Origin: Smittium mucronatum
Taxonomy: Eukaryota; Kickxellomycota; Harpellomycetes; Harpellales; Legeriomycetaceae
Length of the DNA stretch: 13,163 nucleotides
Assembly (NCBI GenBank): GCA_001953115.1
Contig: LSSL01003538.1
Span: 1 to 13,163 of the forward strand
Direction of reading: 5' to 3'
Shown one piece after another: positions 1 through 9,966 of the stretch; within the stretch, counting starts at the first letter, position 1; each line of letters starts with the position of its first letter. The notes beneath the pieces are model-generated. The model was given only the letters and a program-made list of their open reading frames with translations. It had not been told where the DNA came from and did not search any database. Made by a program: the position numbers and the translations under genes.

Positions 1-152
<152 letters not shown>

Positions 153-341
153 TATATTGTCTCAATTTTTCGGAAAATACTTATTTGTGGGATTAAATTA
201 AGAACATCTATTCATTTATTTTTGTTGATAATTTTACAGGTTAGAGTCAATATTTCTAACACCACCCAAAAAAACATATGAGTCTATTTCTTTTGGCATT
301 ATTTATTCTTAAAGTCTACTACAGATATAATTTAATTGAAT

Positions 342-595
342 CTAAATAAAAATATATTTCCTTTCAAAAGATAAATTTAATGCCATAATTTCTAAACCAT
401 TGAGTTTAGGATAAAAGTCACGGGTATTATAAGCCATCAAAATTGACTTATTGCCTTTATATAGTGGCAAATATCCGCTTTTTATATCACGTAGAACTTT
501 ATTTGCCTAAAGAGTATGTAGATATGAGATTAACGGATCAATTGGTTAGTGTATTATATCGCAGAATTCCACAACTGAGTCAATAGTTCCAGTTG
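342..595 (-). pseudogene. C-terminal tail of DIRS-type RT-RH protein
   Basis: Past the RNase H stop, two more landmarks appear in different frames. ELLTQLWNSA at about 589-560 fits the PLWPTQPW-like block. The open stretch 506-342 (54 residues) carries YLPLYKG and then FYPKLNGLEIMALNLS, which fits 'LPLxxxLL...HPxxxxLxLxAWxLSG', the last conserved part of DIRS RT-RH proteins before the methyltransferase/recombinase region. Between 342 and the TACATA array I see only one short open frame (MPKEIDSYVFLGG...) with no recognisable domain, so the downstream domains are absent or unrecognisable. Confidence 0.52.
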
Positions 596-663
596 ACAGC
601 TCTCACCGGAGCTTTTGCACTACTTGAGAGATCAAGTTCCATGGAAATTAAAAATAGGGTTTC

Positions 664-1185
664 TTAAAAATATATCAAATTTAGCTCGATTGAATTTTTT
701 CCTGTGGAATATGTGTCTTGGAAAAAACTAAAAACCCCTTCTAATTTCTTTTTCTGGATCGAGGTAAACAGATTCACGAAGTTTGGGCATATATTTAAAT
801 TAAAAATACAATGTCTCTTGTTATAGAGAATTTTTAGTCTGAGAATATTTTTGATCTGAAATTCTGTTGGATTGGATAAATAAATGATGTAGATTTCTAG
901 TGGACGGCTTTCGGTATTCAAGAAATTTGGCCACATTTTCACTGATATGACTATTATATAAAGGAATTCCGTGCTTCCAAAATTGAAATAAGATAGTATG
1001 GTTATTTTAACTAATTTTATTAGAAATAAACTACCAAAAAGATTATTTAGCTTCAGTTTATATAGCACTTCCGGTAATTTACTCTCACTAATGTGAATCA
1101 GAGCCAATTTATGGCTATATATACCAATTTTTAGCGGAAAAGCACGAACATTATTAGGACAAATATCACTAATATCTAAATAGCT
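664..1185 (-). pseudogene. RNase H-like domain of DIRS-type RT, decayed
   Basis: This is the longest open stretch in the window, 173 residues between a TAG and a TAA. Random sequence of this composition should rarely give one this long. Blocks in order are IHISESKLPEVLYKLK (DIRS 'HINxLELxAVxxAL'), KITILSYFNFGST (DNxTVxxYINxxGG), PLEIYIIYLSNPTEFQ (xHVPGxxNxxAD), and CPNFVNLFTSIQKKKL (the P-x-V-D-L-F-A-S-x(2)-N tail typical of DIRS and Ngaro proteins). The aspartates expected in the TDN, GxxNxxAD and VDLFAS blocks are all replaced, so no RNase H activity is expected. There is no ATG at the start and the frame simply continues from upstream debris. It could alternatively be the last exon of an unrelated gene, but the motif order argues against that. 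Confidence 0.65.
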
Positions 1186-1244
1186 CTATCTATTGTGAAT
1201 GGGAGTAAGAATGCTTTATCATTAAAAATAGATATCTTATTATT

Positions 1245-1614
1245 TCAAAAGGGCAGATTTTGCATGTATAACTTCTTTAGCTCCACACTTGAAGTCCACT
1301 GCTTTGATGTAAATAGAGCTCTGTTATTTTCTTCCAAGATGTATATTAGAATCGGTCACACAGTGAGTAGGGGGTAAGATATTGATTAAGCTTTCCAAAT
1401 TAATATTTCTGGAAATACAAATTTATTCTAAAAAGAAAAAGGTAACTTGATATTCTCTCATCGAGGATCTCTGATCTTTTTCGATAAAACTTGAAGAAAC
1501 ATTTCCACAGTTTTTATCACTACCACAAGACATTTTATTTATTTTAACGATTTTTTTTGTTGAATTTACCGAGTTTATCTTGTATACAGGCTCTAATGGC
1601 TTAGAGAAAATCAA
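1245..1614 (-). pseudogene. RT thumb/connection fragments, DIRS-like
   Basis: Three open stretches follow the palm. The frame at 1614-1423 encodes about 63 residues that I cannot match to a motif with confidence. After its TAA the same frame continues over 1422-1324 with NLESLINILPPTHCV, which fits the L-A-S-x-I-G-x-L-x(4)-P-A block of DIRS-type RTs. A shifted frame, 1355-1245, carries LEENNRALFTSKQW then VELKKL, which fits the 'LExxKxxAL' and 'L(S)xEAxxEL' stretch that leads into the RNase H domain. The overlap of the last two frames marks a frameshift near 1340. Confidence 0.5.
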
Positions 1615-1733
1615 CTGAGTTTTTTTTGAACATATTTTTTACTCTCTATCGTAAACAGATGATCTTCAGGATATTTTAAAATTATAATCAATTCTAATAA
1701 GAGGTGAAGGATTTTTAAAAAACATAAGTGGTC
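1611..1733 (-). pseudogene. RT palm fragment with degenerate YxDD box
   Basis: A 40-residue open stretch between a TGA and a TGA. It reads FLKILHLLLELIIILKYPED, then HLF and a lysine-rich run. This fits the RT palm, where a hydrophobic helix precedes the catalytic Y-x-D-D turn. The box is YPED at 1673-1662, so the first catalytic aspartate is now glutamate. An overlapping frame carries SLRPLMFF, resembling the GLxxAPxxF box that usually lies just upstream, which suggests a frameshift within this short interval. The catalytic-aspartate block A expected between 1740 and 1903 could not be recognised. Confidence 0.6.
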
Positions 1734-1903
1734 TCAGTGAAATACAAAATGAAGGGGTAATGAATGGAAAGAGCTATATTTAATTCAATTAATATAAAAA
1801 GAGATAAGCAGGAATGAATACTGTAAGTATAATGAGTTCAGATAGTGCATATGTCTGGTTATTATAAGATAGATATCATGTTATTTATCTTTATTTAAAG
1901 TTA

Positions 1904-2398
1904 TTAGAAATTTCGATTAATATTTCTCAAACCGAGAACATGATATATGCCACCATTTTTCTTGGTTATAACGAATATATGGCTGATTAATCTGGAAATT
2001 TTCTCATGGAATCCCTCAATCGAATTTTTGGATGGGAGGTCAAAAAAATTCATATTAATATTTTGCAGTCCAATTTTATTAATTATTTTTTTTACTGATA
2101 GAGTTATACCGCTAATAGTAGGCTTATATGATTCACCGCGATATTTTGGAGTGGCTTCTTTTAGCGAAAAAAAAAACACATATTATTTTCATATAAAATT
2201 ATCAGAAAATGGAGAATTTTTTGTAAAATACCGTTTTTTCTTTTTTACTTCCCCCTCCAGGTTATCTAAAATTGAGATTAAGTTCTTGAAATATATTATG
2301 AATATCCTAGATAAAATATAGAGAACAAATAAACTGTAGTTTATTTTTTTCCATATCACTCTCAACATGACCAAGGGGTACTTGATATGAGGAATTTT
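1904..2398 (-). pseudogene. RT N-terminus and fingers, DIRS-like, broken
   Basis: Two open stretches share one frame, 2398-2189 and 2179-1904, and are separated by a TAA at 2191-2189. The first contains YPLVMLRVIWKKINYSLFVL, which matches the conserved P-L-G-G-R-L-x(3)-F-x(3)-W-x(2)-I-T-x-D-x(2)-V-L start of DIRS RT domains, with the GGRL glycines lost. The second ends in FVITKKNGG followed by LRNINRNF, the RT fingers box that normally reads roughly FxVxKKxGGxRPxxxLxxLN. The RP after GG is replaced by YH. The frame stops directly after this box, so the palm lies in other frames downstream. An overlapping plus-strand frame at 1947-2321 is judged an antisense shadow. Confidence 0.68.
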
Positions 2399-2571
2399 TT
2401 AGTATTTTAATGAGAACCCATTCCTCTTTCTGAACTCTTCCAGAAAGATTTGACTGTTTTATGGTTTTCTTTTAATCGAATTATATATATTAGGATTAAA
2501 ATACAGTTATTTGGAAAATAAAATTGATTCCGCTGTTTCAACACTTTGTAGCCTTGTTATTCTAGTTATTT

Positions 2572-2730
2572 TTAAAGTTGTGGGCAATTTTCCTTTTCAC
2601 TACCGATTTCTCGGTGTTGAGGATATCCAGTTACATTTTTTTCTATAGTATTTTTTTCTCGTAATAAATTAATTGAGTCTGGTTTCAGGGAACTTAAATC
2701 AGTTTTGGATATTTTATAACCCCAATTGGG
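2572..2730 (-). other. Coding-like open stretch upstream of decayed RT
   Basis: A 52-residue minus-strand open frame with a mixed, hydrophilic composition, including SLKPDSINLLREK and GYPQHREIGSEKE. It lies directly upstream, in the element's orientation, of the RT N-terminus, where a DIRS element would have the end of its gag-like ORF or the RT leader. No motif is recognised, and chance could produce a frame of this length in the window. It is listed only because of its position. Confidence 0.25.
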
Positions 2731-2889
2731 TTACTAAAGCAAATATTTTGATCGGAAAAGCTCTCATTGTGCTCTTTGGAACATTTGTAGAAATCTCTGT
2801 TTTATTGATACCCGAAACGTCACAAAATTTACGAATTAAATAGCAATAAAATATACGCGTAACTTTAAATAGTAAAATTCAAATTATAT

Positions 2890-4599
2890 AGATAGCAAAA
2901 TCAATTTTCTTCGTAGAGATTTATGCTGCGTCTTTCAGTTATGGTGGCGGTAGTTAATTTAAATAATCTTATGAAAATGCGAATTTAAAATTTAAATTCT
3001 TATTCAGTCAAAAAGAATCTAAATATTACTTCTTTAATCGATGAGAGTGGTTCAATGAGCTCATAATAATCGTCTAAGTTTTTAACAGTTATTCAAATGG
3101 TGAAATAGAATAATTATATTCTAAGTTACACCTCTTTTTACACAGAAGCCTCTTGATCATTTCTGTTAATAATTTTTATTCTGCTTATATCGTAGATATG
3201 TAAGTAGCAGTCTTTTTATCCTTAATTTAAAACATTAAATAATATAAAAAAAATCTTTGGTAAAATTTTTTTTGCCTCAAAAGCATCTTTTCGAAAGAAG
3301 TGATGATAAATATAACTCTATAGCGTACTATAATATATACTCTCCAAGATTTATATTATCATATTATATTTAAATAAATCCTTTTTTGTTTAGTTTTATA
3401 TATTAATTGGTATAACTTAGCATATCTCCTCTCTGAAGTAAAATTTTATTAAAAAAAATAAATTCAAATGAATTTAACTCACAGATGAAGTCGAAAATCC
3501 ACGAGGGTTTTTATTTCAGACATATATATATACAAGATATACAACTTGAAATAATAAATATTCTAAATATAAATATGAAAATAAAACTGAAATTAATTTA
3601 ATATTTATTTCCTATTTCCTTTCGGATTTAAGGATATTAAAATGGGTGTTCTGAATTTTTTTATATTTACAATAAAAATCGTGATCAGAGATAATCTAGT
3701 TTATCCTATGCTCTAAAAGTATCTGTACAGCAAATTTAATAGATTAAAAGCTGATTAAAGTTTTCTTGATTTTTTTTATACGATGATGAGGACAAAAAAT
3801 TATATTAAGCTATTAGTTGCTCTTTTAATGGTTTTTTATAAAAATATTACCTACACCAGACGCTTTTTATGTATAATATTCGAGTTAAATATTACAGAAA
3901 ATCCATTTTGAGTCCTAAATATATCAAATTATTTGAGATAAAGCTCGAAAAATGTATAAAAACCTAAAAATATTCCATTATTCAAAAAATCAAATTATAG
4001 GGATCAAGTGATAAAATTATAAAAAAAATTATAGAAATTTTTTTTCGCGGTTGATTTTTATTATATTAAAAATTAAAAAATTTCTGTTTTAAATGAGAAA
4101 ATCTTATTTATAATTTCAAGATTGCCATTTAATTTTAGTATTTTTAATGTAATAAGAAAAAAAAAATTTAAATTTTTTATCAAGTCAATTCTTAATAGAT
4201 GATGTAATTTCAATTTTTTTTTTTAACGTGCTATATAACTAAATCCTTTTTTAATTTAAAGTTTAATCTGGAGAGGCTATTATCATAACACTTTATTGGA
4301 AGGAGAGTGTTATCCATTTAGATGATAGATAATAAGCAAAGATTAACATAAATAATACTAAGTTATTTTTTAGGATTGAAGCCCAATAATTATAGGAGTT
4401 AAATTTTCATCAAATATAATTAATTTAATATAATTTAGAAACTTTTAAAAGTAAATAGCACAATAAATTATAAATTTATTTTCAAAATCATTTCAATATC
4501 TTAATTGAAGCTAAAAAGGGATAAAATTATCCTTTAAAAACTATTTAGAGCTTTAATATTGGTATTTAAATCTAATAATCCATTTTCTTTCTATATTAA
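2890..4599. other. AT-rich intergenic, no gene seen
   Basis: The stretch is rich in A and T homopolymer runs and has stop codons in all six frames at short intervals. The only local structure noted is a hairpin near 4285-4313. No RNA gene, transposon end or conserved motif was recognised. Confidence 0.7.
4285..4313. repeat. Short perfect hairpin
   Basis: ATAACACT (4285-4292) pairs perfectly with AGTGTTAT (4306-4313). A G-T wobble and one further A-T pair extend the stem inward to ten pairs around a nine-base loop. It is more GC-containing than most local palindromes. It is not followed by a T-run as a simple terminator would be, and no gene is adjacent. Confidence 0.5.
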
Positions 4600-4845
4600 A
4601 GTGAAGCCTGCTATTATTTAATTATACCCAATCTTTTTTTTTCAAATTATTTGGCAACTAAAGACGAGCGAGATAGTCGATGTTCCGAACCAATGTTTGT
4701 TTTTAAAATAAGTATAACAAATAATTATAAGTTAGGAGGTAAAAAAGCTATAAATTTACATTATTTAGATCCAAGAAATGTTTTTATGATTTTTTCTCAT
4801 AAAAAAGACACAAATTTCAGACGAAATAACACGTTTATACTATAA
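4600..4845 (+). other. Unrecognised 81-codon open frame
   Basis: Open from a TAA just before 4600 to TAA at 4843-4845. The first internal ATG is at 4693, so as an autonomous protein it would be only about 50 residues. The composition is not purely low-complexity: it includes TKDERDSRCSEP, then KLGGKKAINLHYLDPRN. The codons at 4658-4690 are more GC-rich than the surroundings. I recognise no domain. A few open frames of this length are expected by chance here, so it may be an exon relic, a decayed element piece, or nothing. Confidence 0.2.
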
Positions 4846-6239
4846 ATGCAATATTTTGCAAATTTAGTTTGTTCCATGTCATTTATATCATTAATTAAAG
4901 CAATTTAATTATATCTGCATTTGTAAATTAATACGAGAATCTAATATATTTATATTCCTTTTTTATATTTAGCAATGACATGAATAACTTAAATAAACAT
5001 CATTTCACGGGTTGATAGGCTAAATAGTCTTCATAATTCACTAAAAGTTCTCTTTAGTACTCCTGTATTTTTTAGATTAGTTTCTTAAAATATATTTTAA
5101 TAATTATCTTATAAAGTTGTCAGAAAAAACAGACATTTTTTTGAAAACAATTGCAAAAATAGATGCGTTTTCAATCAAATATTTAATTTTTAGTCAATAG
5201 ATTCAGTAATAAAATTTAATGTTGATTTATGAATAGTATCGGCGAATATTTTTATTTAATTTGCTCTAATTAATTTATCTGGCTATAATTATCATAACTA
5301 CAGAAACTTCATAGTGAATAATATTAGATTAAACTTAGGCTCCATTAGGGTAAATGTTATGTGCAAGTAAATTTGGTGAAAATTAATTAAATTTATCATA
5401 ACAGCATTAATTTTATTATTTATCAGCCAAATAGGTGAATATCGGTCGATTTTTCAAATTTAGAATTGAGGTATGTTGAATTGGCAAAAATCAATGAAAC
5501 TTTTTTTGACTTTCAATATTTCTTAATGAAAATTTTTTTCGAATAAATAATAAGCGTTGGGTCATTAAAATTTTTCATTTTTAATTTTAGAACAAACAAA
5601 TTGTTTAAAAGCCAATGAATTTATCCTTTGTTTAGTTTAATTTATTATGAATTCTAAACTGTTGGGTAATAAAAAGCCTAAAGTAAACGCATAAATAAGA
5701 GACTATTTGTGGATAGCTGATATTTTTATTAATTATCTTAATACTGATTTAAGATTATGAATTTTTTTCTTTTGCTATTATTAAAATATGAAAAAATATT
5801 TTCTTAAAATCTGAAAAATCTAAGATCGAATTTATTGCTCATATACAATCGATAAATATTGAAAAAAGGTAGTAATCAAAGACCGCTACACTAAAAAAAA
5901 AGAGAGGGTAAAATTTTATTTAAGATCACGATATTATTAAAAATTATATAAACTGAAATATAAATAAAGGATAATATATCAATATAGGCAAAAATTTTAA
6001 AATTGAAAGTAATTTTTTCCTTAAATAAAATTATTATTTGGTAAAAATACTTATTTATAGGCTAATATGATTAAAGGAAATGATAAATATATGAAGAAAT
6101 ACTTTAATTTTTTTCAAGTGTTCCGATATACAAATATTTCTCAAAATTTCAATAGTTAAAATCCATAAAGTGGATGTATAAGCATTAAAACGCCTAAATT
6201 CTAAATAATAAACATTTTAATAAACTATTTTATACATTG
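4846..6239. other. AT-rich intergenic, no gene seen
   Basis: No supported coding or RNA gene. It contains one copy of a diverged dispersed repeat at about 5395-5455, annotated separately. Stops are dense in all frames. Confidence 0.7.
5395..5455 (-). repeat. Dispersed repeat, copy 1 (inverted relative to copy 2)
   Basis: The reverse complement of this segment matches 9350-9415. The core ATTTGGCTGATAAAT is identical over 15 bases (here 5418-5432 as ATTTATCAGCCAAAT). The flanks match with small gaps: GACC-GAT before the core, ATAAAA then GCTGT after it. The pattern is that of an old interspersed element. No family is recognised. Confidence 0.5.
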
Positions 6240-6800
6240 ATAAAATAAAAAATATAAAAAATCAAATAAAAAAATTGATTAAATGAATCATCTATTAACA
6301 TCAACCATTATCAACAACTATTAAAAAAAAGTATCGACATCGAATATTTCCATAAAAAGCATACAAAAAATACTGAAATCAAATATCAAAATTAACTATT
6401 TAAATCAAAAATCTAAATCAACTACTTGTACCGAATAAAAAAAATCTAAAATTAACATTATTCATTAAAATTTTACACCAACATCAAGCAACAACATCAA
6501 CTAAAAAATCAACTTACGATATCAACTATGATATAAACCAAAAACACCAGCTATTAAAATAAACTAAAAAAACTAACCATCAGCATAACTAAAAGCATTG
6601 AATAACGAAATCAAATATTATCAAAAATTATACTAATAAGATATCTACATAAAATATAGACTATGAGCACAAAAATAAACCACGGAGATCAATATCAATA
6701 TCGAAAATGCTCGTCAAATATGAGAATCAACATCATAATAAAATAAAATAAAATAATTTCAAATACTGCAATCAGGACCACCAAGGAAACCCTTACTATA
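6240..6800. repeat. Degenerate ATCAAC-like, A/C-skewed low-complexity tract
   Basis: Over about 560 bases the plus strand becomes A-rich with C far exceeding G. For example, 6481-6540 has 31 A, 14 C, 12 T and 3 G. Short words such as ATCAAC, ATCAAAT, ACATCAA and CAACATCAA recur without a fixed period. A (TAAAA)n run sits at about 6738-6756. This suggests a decayed simple-sequence or minisatellite array based on a CAA/ATC-type unit. All frames contain stops. Confidence 0.6.
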
Positions 6801-7568
6801 ACCCTCATATTTAATATATAAATTAAATCAATTATTTATAAATATAGACCATTTATCATTAAATTTTGGAAAAGAATCCTGAAATCGATAATAAATATCA
6901 AATTATAATTTTAGGAACATTATTTTATCATCCGAAAAATGTATTAATTTATATTAATAATTTTATTTTACTTAATTGTTTGAATAATTTCTCCAATTAT
7001 AATTTTATTTAAATTAAATTTAATATATCTATTTTTTCCCTCGCAGTTTCGTTAGTCCAACAATTTATCAAAAAGAAATAAAAGAAAATCATTAAATTTT
7101 ATTCAGAATATTTTAAATTTATACAACATTTTTTAAAAAGGTAAAAAAATAATTACGCTCCTCTTAAATTTCATGTTTCCAAAAATCATTTTTATTATTT
7201 TTATTTTTTGATCTCTCGATCTTTCTTCTGTTTGCTAACAAATTTTTTTGAATATCCCGAGTTTTTTTTTATCCCCAACAGGAGGTTTTAAATAAGAATA
7301 CATTTCTTATTTTTCAGATTATTTTTGCGTGAACAGAATATATCCTTACAAGAAATTATTAGTCTTTTTACACAGATGAATGTATTTTTATAAAAAATAG
7401 ATTAATAAACCAAAGCTTCCGAATAAAATAATATCCATTATTGAAGGTATTTCAAACATATATTCAGAATCAGCTGGCGAATCTGATACATGAATAATTT
7501 AAGTGTATTTTGTTTAATAGTATCATCGAAATAAAATAATTGGTGATTATCTCTAGATATTTTTCATT
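6801..7568. other. AT-rich spacer, no supported gene
   Basis: No conserved domain or RNA gene seen. A few short minus-strand frames look protein-like, for instance one at about 7300-7150 beginning MYSYLKPPVGDKKKLGIF and broken by a TAG, but they are within chance expectation. Confidence 0.55.
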
Positions 7569-7973
7569 TTAATATATTTTTAACAAGTCTGAGATAATTT
7601 TTTCATAATTATCGATTATTTCTTTGGATAAATCAAAAAAATCACTAGATTTAGATGTTTTATATTCGACAAACTTTTCTTTTATAATAATATTAAATAT
7701 TTATAAAGAATTATTTGTGGATGGACCAAATACTGAGTAAACTGAAACATTTTTTATTCTCTCAAAAGAAAATTTTGTGTTTTATTTTAATACTTCGGTT
7801 ATCGCATTTAAAATTTTTAAATTTTCCAATAATTTTTTTTTATAGTTAGAATTTTTCATAATCTGCGATCAGGTGCGTTTTTCGAATATCCGAAAAGAAA
7901 AATACACCCAATTAAGTTTTACTTGTTCATATACTATCTTTCATATTCTTAGGCACAAGAAATTAACAGCTTT
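7569..7973 (-). other. Coding-like segment with four internal stops, unrecognised
   Basis: One minus-strand frame runs 135 codons with only four internal stops (two TGA, two TAA), where about ten would be expected at this composition. Sub-stretches such as KLNWVYFSFRIFEKRT, KKLLENLKILNAITEVLK, SVYSVFGPSTNNSL and KEIIDNYEKIISDLLKIY look protein-like. No family is recognised, and strand asymmetry (A-rich reading strand) lowers the significance. It may be a pseudogene or chance. Confidence 0.22.
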
Positions 7974-7979
7974 TTATAT

Positions 7980-9345
7980 TAAAAAAATTCGAAAAAAATC
8001 CACCACTTTAGTCATTTGATGAGCTGAATATGCAACAAAATTTTCCAAATTTATACCAAGCCCCATCTTATACTCCTACTCCAAAAGGTGTTTGAATATT
8101 TAGTGGTAACATTATTTTTCATCTCTACTAACTAAACTCATGGTTAAGGAGAGAATTTTAAATTTTTTTTCTGTTATACCGAGAAATATTACAGGATAAC
8201 CGCCTCTAATAAGTTACAAAGTAAAGTACACATGAAGATTCGATTGGAAGGATAAAATTTTAATGTTATTTTTGGTTTTTACAAAAAATTTAATACCCCT
8301 AATTGCTGCGAATAACTGAAAGAATAAAAGCCAACATTTTTAATATAACAGAAATTTAAAAAAAATCTTAAATCGAACGCTAAATTTGTACTATTTATTA
8401 AACTTTTGTATTTTATTGAGTATTTTCCTCTTTTGTAGTATATATTCATCATATTCATATATCAAATTCTTCTGAGTTTAATTTTTTTTTTATATTTAAA
8501 ATGGGTTTAAACCTTAATTATTTAGCCCAATAATTTTATTATTTAATATTTATGATTTATATTTGGTATAGCTTTTATTGTGAAACTACAAGCAGAGGTT
8601 TTTTTGGTCTTAATACCCATCTACTATATAATCGGTGTTACATTCATTGGTATCTTTTTAACGCAGTAATATGATTTTTTTGCATTTTTTTAGCACTTTT
8701 GAGAATTTTATTCTTATGTTTTGCGATTTTTTTTCGAACCAAGATTCACTATTTTCTATCCAATTATTTCTGTTAATAAAAATTTAATAAAAATGCACAA
8801 ATATTATTACTTAAATTGATATTAAAAGTCCTCTTAAATTTTAAATTAAATTTTTTCAAACTCTATCAAAAAATTTAAAATCTTTAAGGTATGAATTATA
8901 AGTAGTTGAAAATTTGAAATTTTTGCTTATTCTACTCTCAAAAAAAAATCATTAAAATTTTAAAGACCAATAAGAATAAAATATCTAAACCCATAAACAG
9001 CTAAATTTAGAAAAAAAAAGAGCATGCCTAAAAATATTCAGATATTAATAGGGTAAAACAAAAAAAATCATAATCTGAAATTAGTTTTCAGATAGCCAAG
9101 AAAATTATCAGCTATCCAAAAACAGTTTCTTATTTCAGAATAAATATTCTATTTTTACTATTTAAACAATTCCAAACTGGGTTAATTCTGGTTAACTTAA
9201 AAAAAAATATTGAAAAACAAGCCATATATTTTTATTCTAATTAGAAATCAGGTTTTTAGACGAATGAAAATAACTCGAAAAAATATTATTTTATTTTACC
9301 AAAAAAAATAGTTGAAATATTTACCTAAAAAAATTTATAAATTGA
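7980..9345. other. AT-rich intergenic, no gene seen
   Basis: No supported gene. Short open frames occur, such as a 27-codon plus frame ending near 8090, but none carries a recognised motif. A nested imperfect palindrome lies at 9074-9139. Confidence 0.7.
9074..9139. repeat. Nested palindrome / hairpin
   Basis: The outer arms TCTGAAAT (9074-9081) and ATTTCAGA (9132-9139) are perfectly complementary. Inside them GATAGC (about 9091-9096) pairs with GCTATC (9111-9116). TCTGAAA can also fold locally onto TTTCAGA (about 9086-9092), giving two competing structures. Function unknown. Palindromes are common in AT-rich DNA. Confidence 0.4.
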
Positions 9346-9349
9346 CTGT

Positions 9350-9415
9350 AATTCACTAATTTGACCTAGATTTGCTAATTTGGCTGATAAATGATAAAAT
9401 GGCTGTTTTTGGTAT
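9350..9415 (+). repeat. Dispersed repeat, copy 2
   Basis: This matches the reverse complement of about 5395-5455 across a 15-base identical core (9378-9392) with gapped similarity on both sides. Two copies in opposite orientation 4 kb apart indicate an old interspersed repeat. No terminal features or coding capacity are visible. Confidence 0.5.
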
Positions 9416-9952
9416 AAATTGACTTAATAAACACCAATATAACTGTTTTTTATATGCTGATCGATTCCACTATTCCATATTGACGATTAACCTTTGAAAT
9501 ATGACTTGAAACTCTATTTAAAACTTGAAAAATCCAAAATAATTGTTTTAATGTTGATATTTTCAAATAATAAATAATCAGTAATCATTTTAAATATTTT
9601 TTAATACTTTTACTATAAATTACACAGTTAAATTATCTTAGACAATTATTAAGACTTATTTGTAAAGAGTTGTTTTTTTAAAATTATTTTTGAGCATGGA
9701 ACTTCAAATATGCTTTTAAAGATTGTTAAAAGTTTAAATCGATAAAAAAATACTAGATAAAAAACTATGGAAACACTAAAAAATTACTATAATTGGGCAG
9801 CTATACCGTAATCACACCACATATATTCTTACATAATTACTTTTGTAAAAAATTTACTTTTTAGGGGTTTGAATACTAAATATAGAGATACGGTCTTATT
9901 AATGGTGCGTTTAAAATTCTTTTTCATCTTAAAATGCAAATTTTTTATATGC

Positions 9953-9966
9953 AAATGGAATTCTGA
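9953..9966. repeat. Left flanking direct repeat (putative TSD)
   Basis: AAATGGAATTCTGA is repeated as AAATGGATTCTGA at 10284-10296, differing by one A. Each copy lies exactly ten bases outside the clear start of the inverted-repeat arm, as expected for a target-site duplication around an inserted element. Confidence 0.5.

Larger units (their letters stand above)
342..2400 (-). mobile_element. Decayed DIRS-like retrotransposon (RT-RNase H region)
   Basis: Read on the minus strand, a chain of short open frames carries the ordered landmarks of the RT-RNase H protein of DIRS-type tyrosine-recombinase retrotransposons. They are an N-terminal W-K-K-I-x(5)-V-L block, a fingers KKNGG block, a degenerate YxDD box, a connection block, an RNase H-like region with its 'VDLFAS'-type tail, a TQxW block and a terminal LPL...LxxMAL block. 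The roughly 2-kb span between the first and last landmarks is about what I remember for intact DIRS proteins, so few large deletions have occurred. The frame changes at least five times and several stops interrupt it, so it cannot be expressed as one protein. No methyltransferase or tyrosine recombinase domain and no split or inverted termini were found. The copy is incomplete, or its ends are beyond recognition or outside the window. Family assignment rests on motif order read by eye. Confidence 0.72.

Noticed and set aside
1195..1377. Plus-strand 60-codon open frame
   Set aside because: Antisense to the RT connection fragments; no motif and within chance length.
1947..2321. Plus-strand 124-codon open frame starting ATG
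   Set aside because: It lies antisense to the minus-strand RT fingers region, which carries recognisable motifs. The plus frame is hydrophobic and motif-free, so it is taken as a shadow.
6240..6800. CRISPR or regular tandem array
   Set aside because: The recurring words have no fixed unit or spacing and the setting is eukaryotic.
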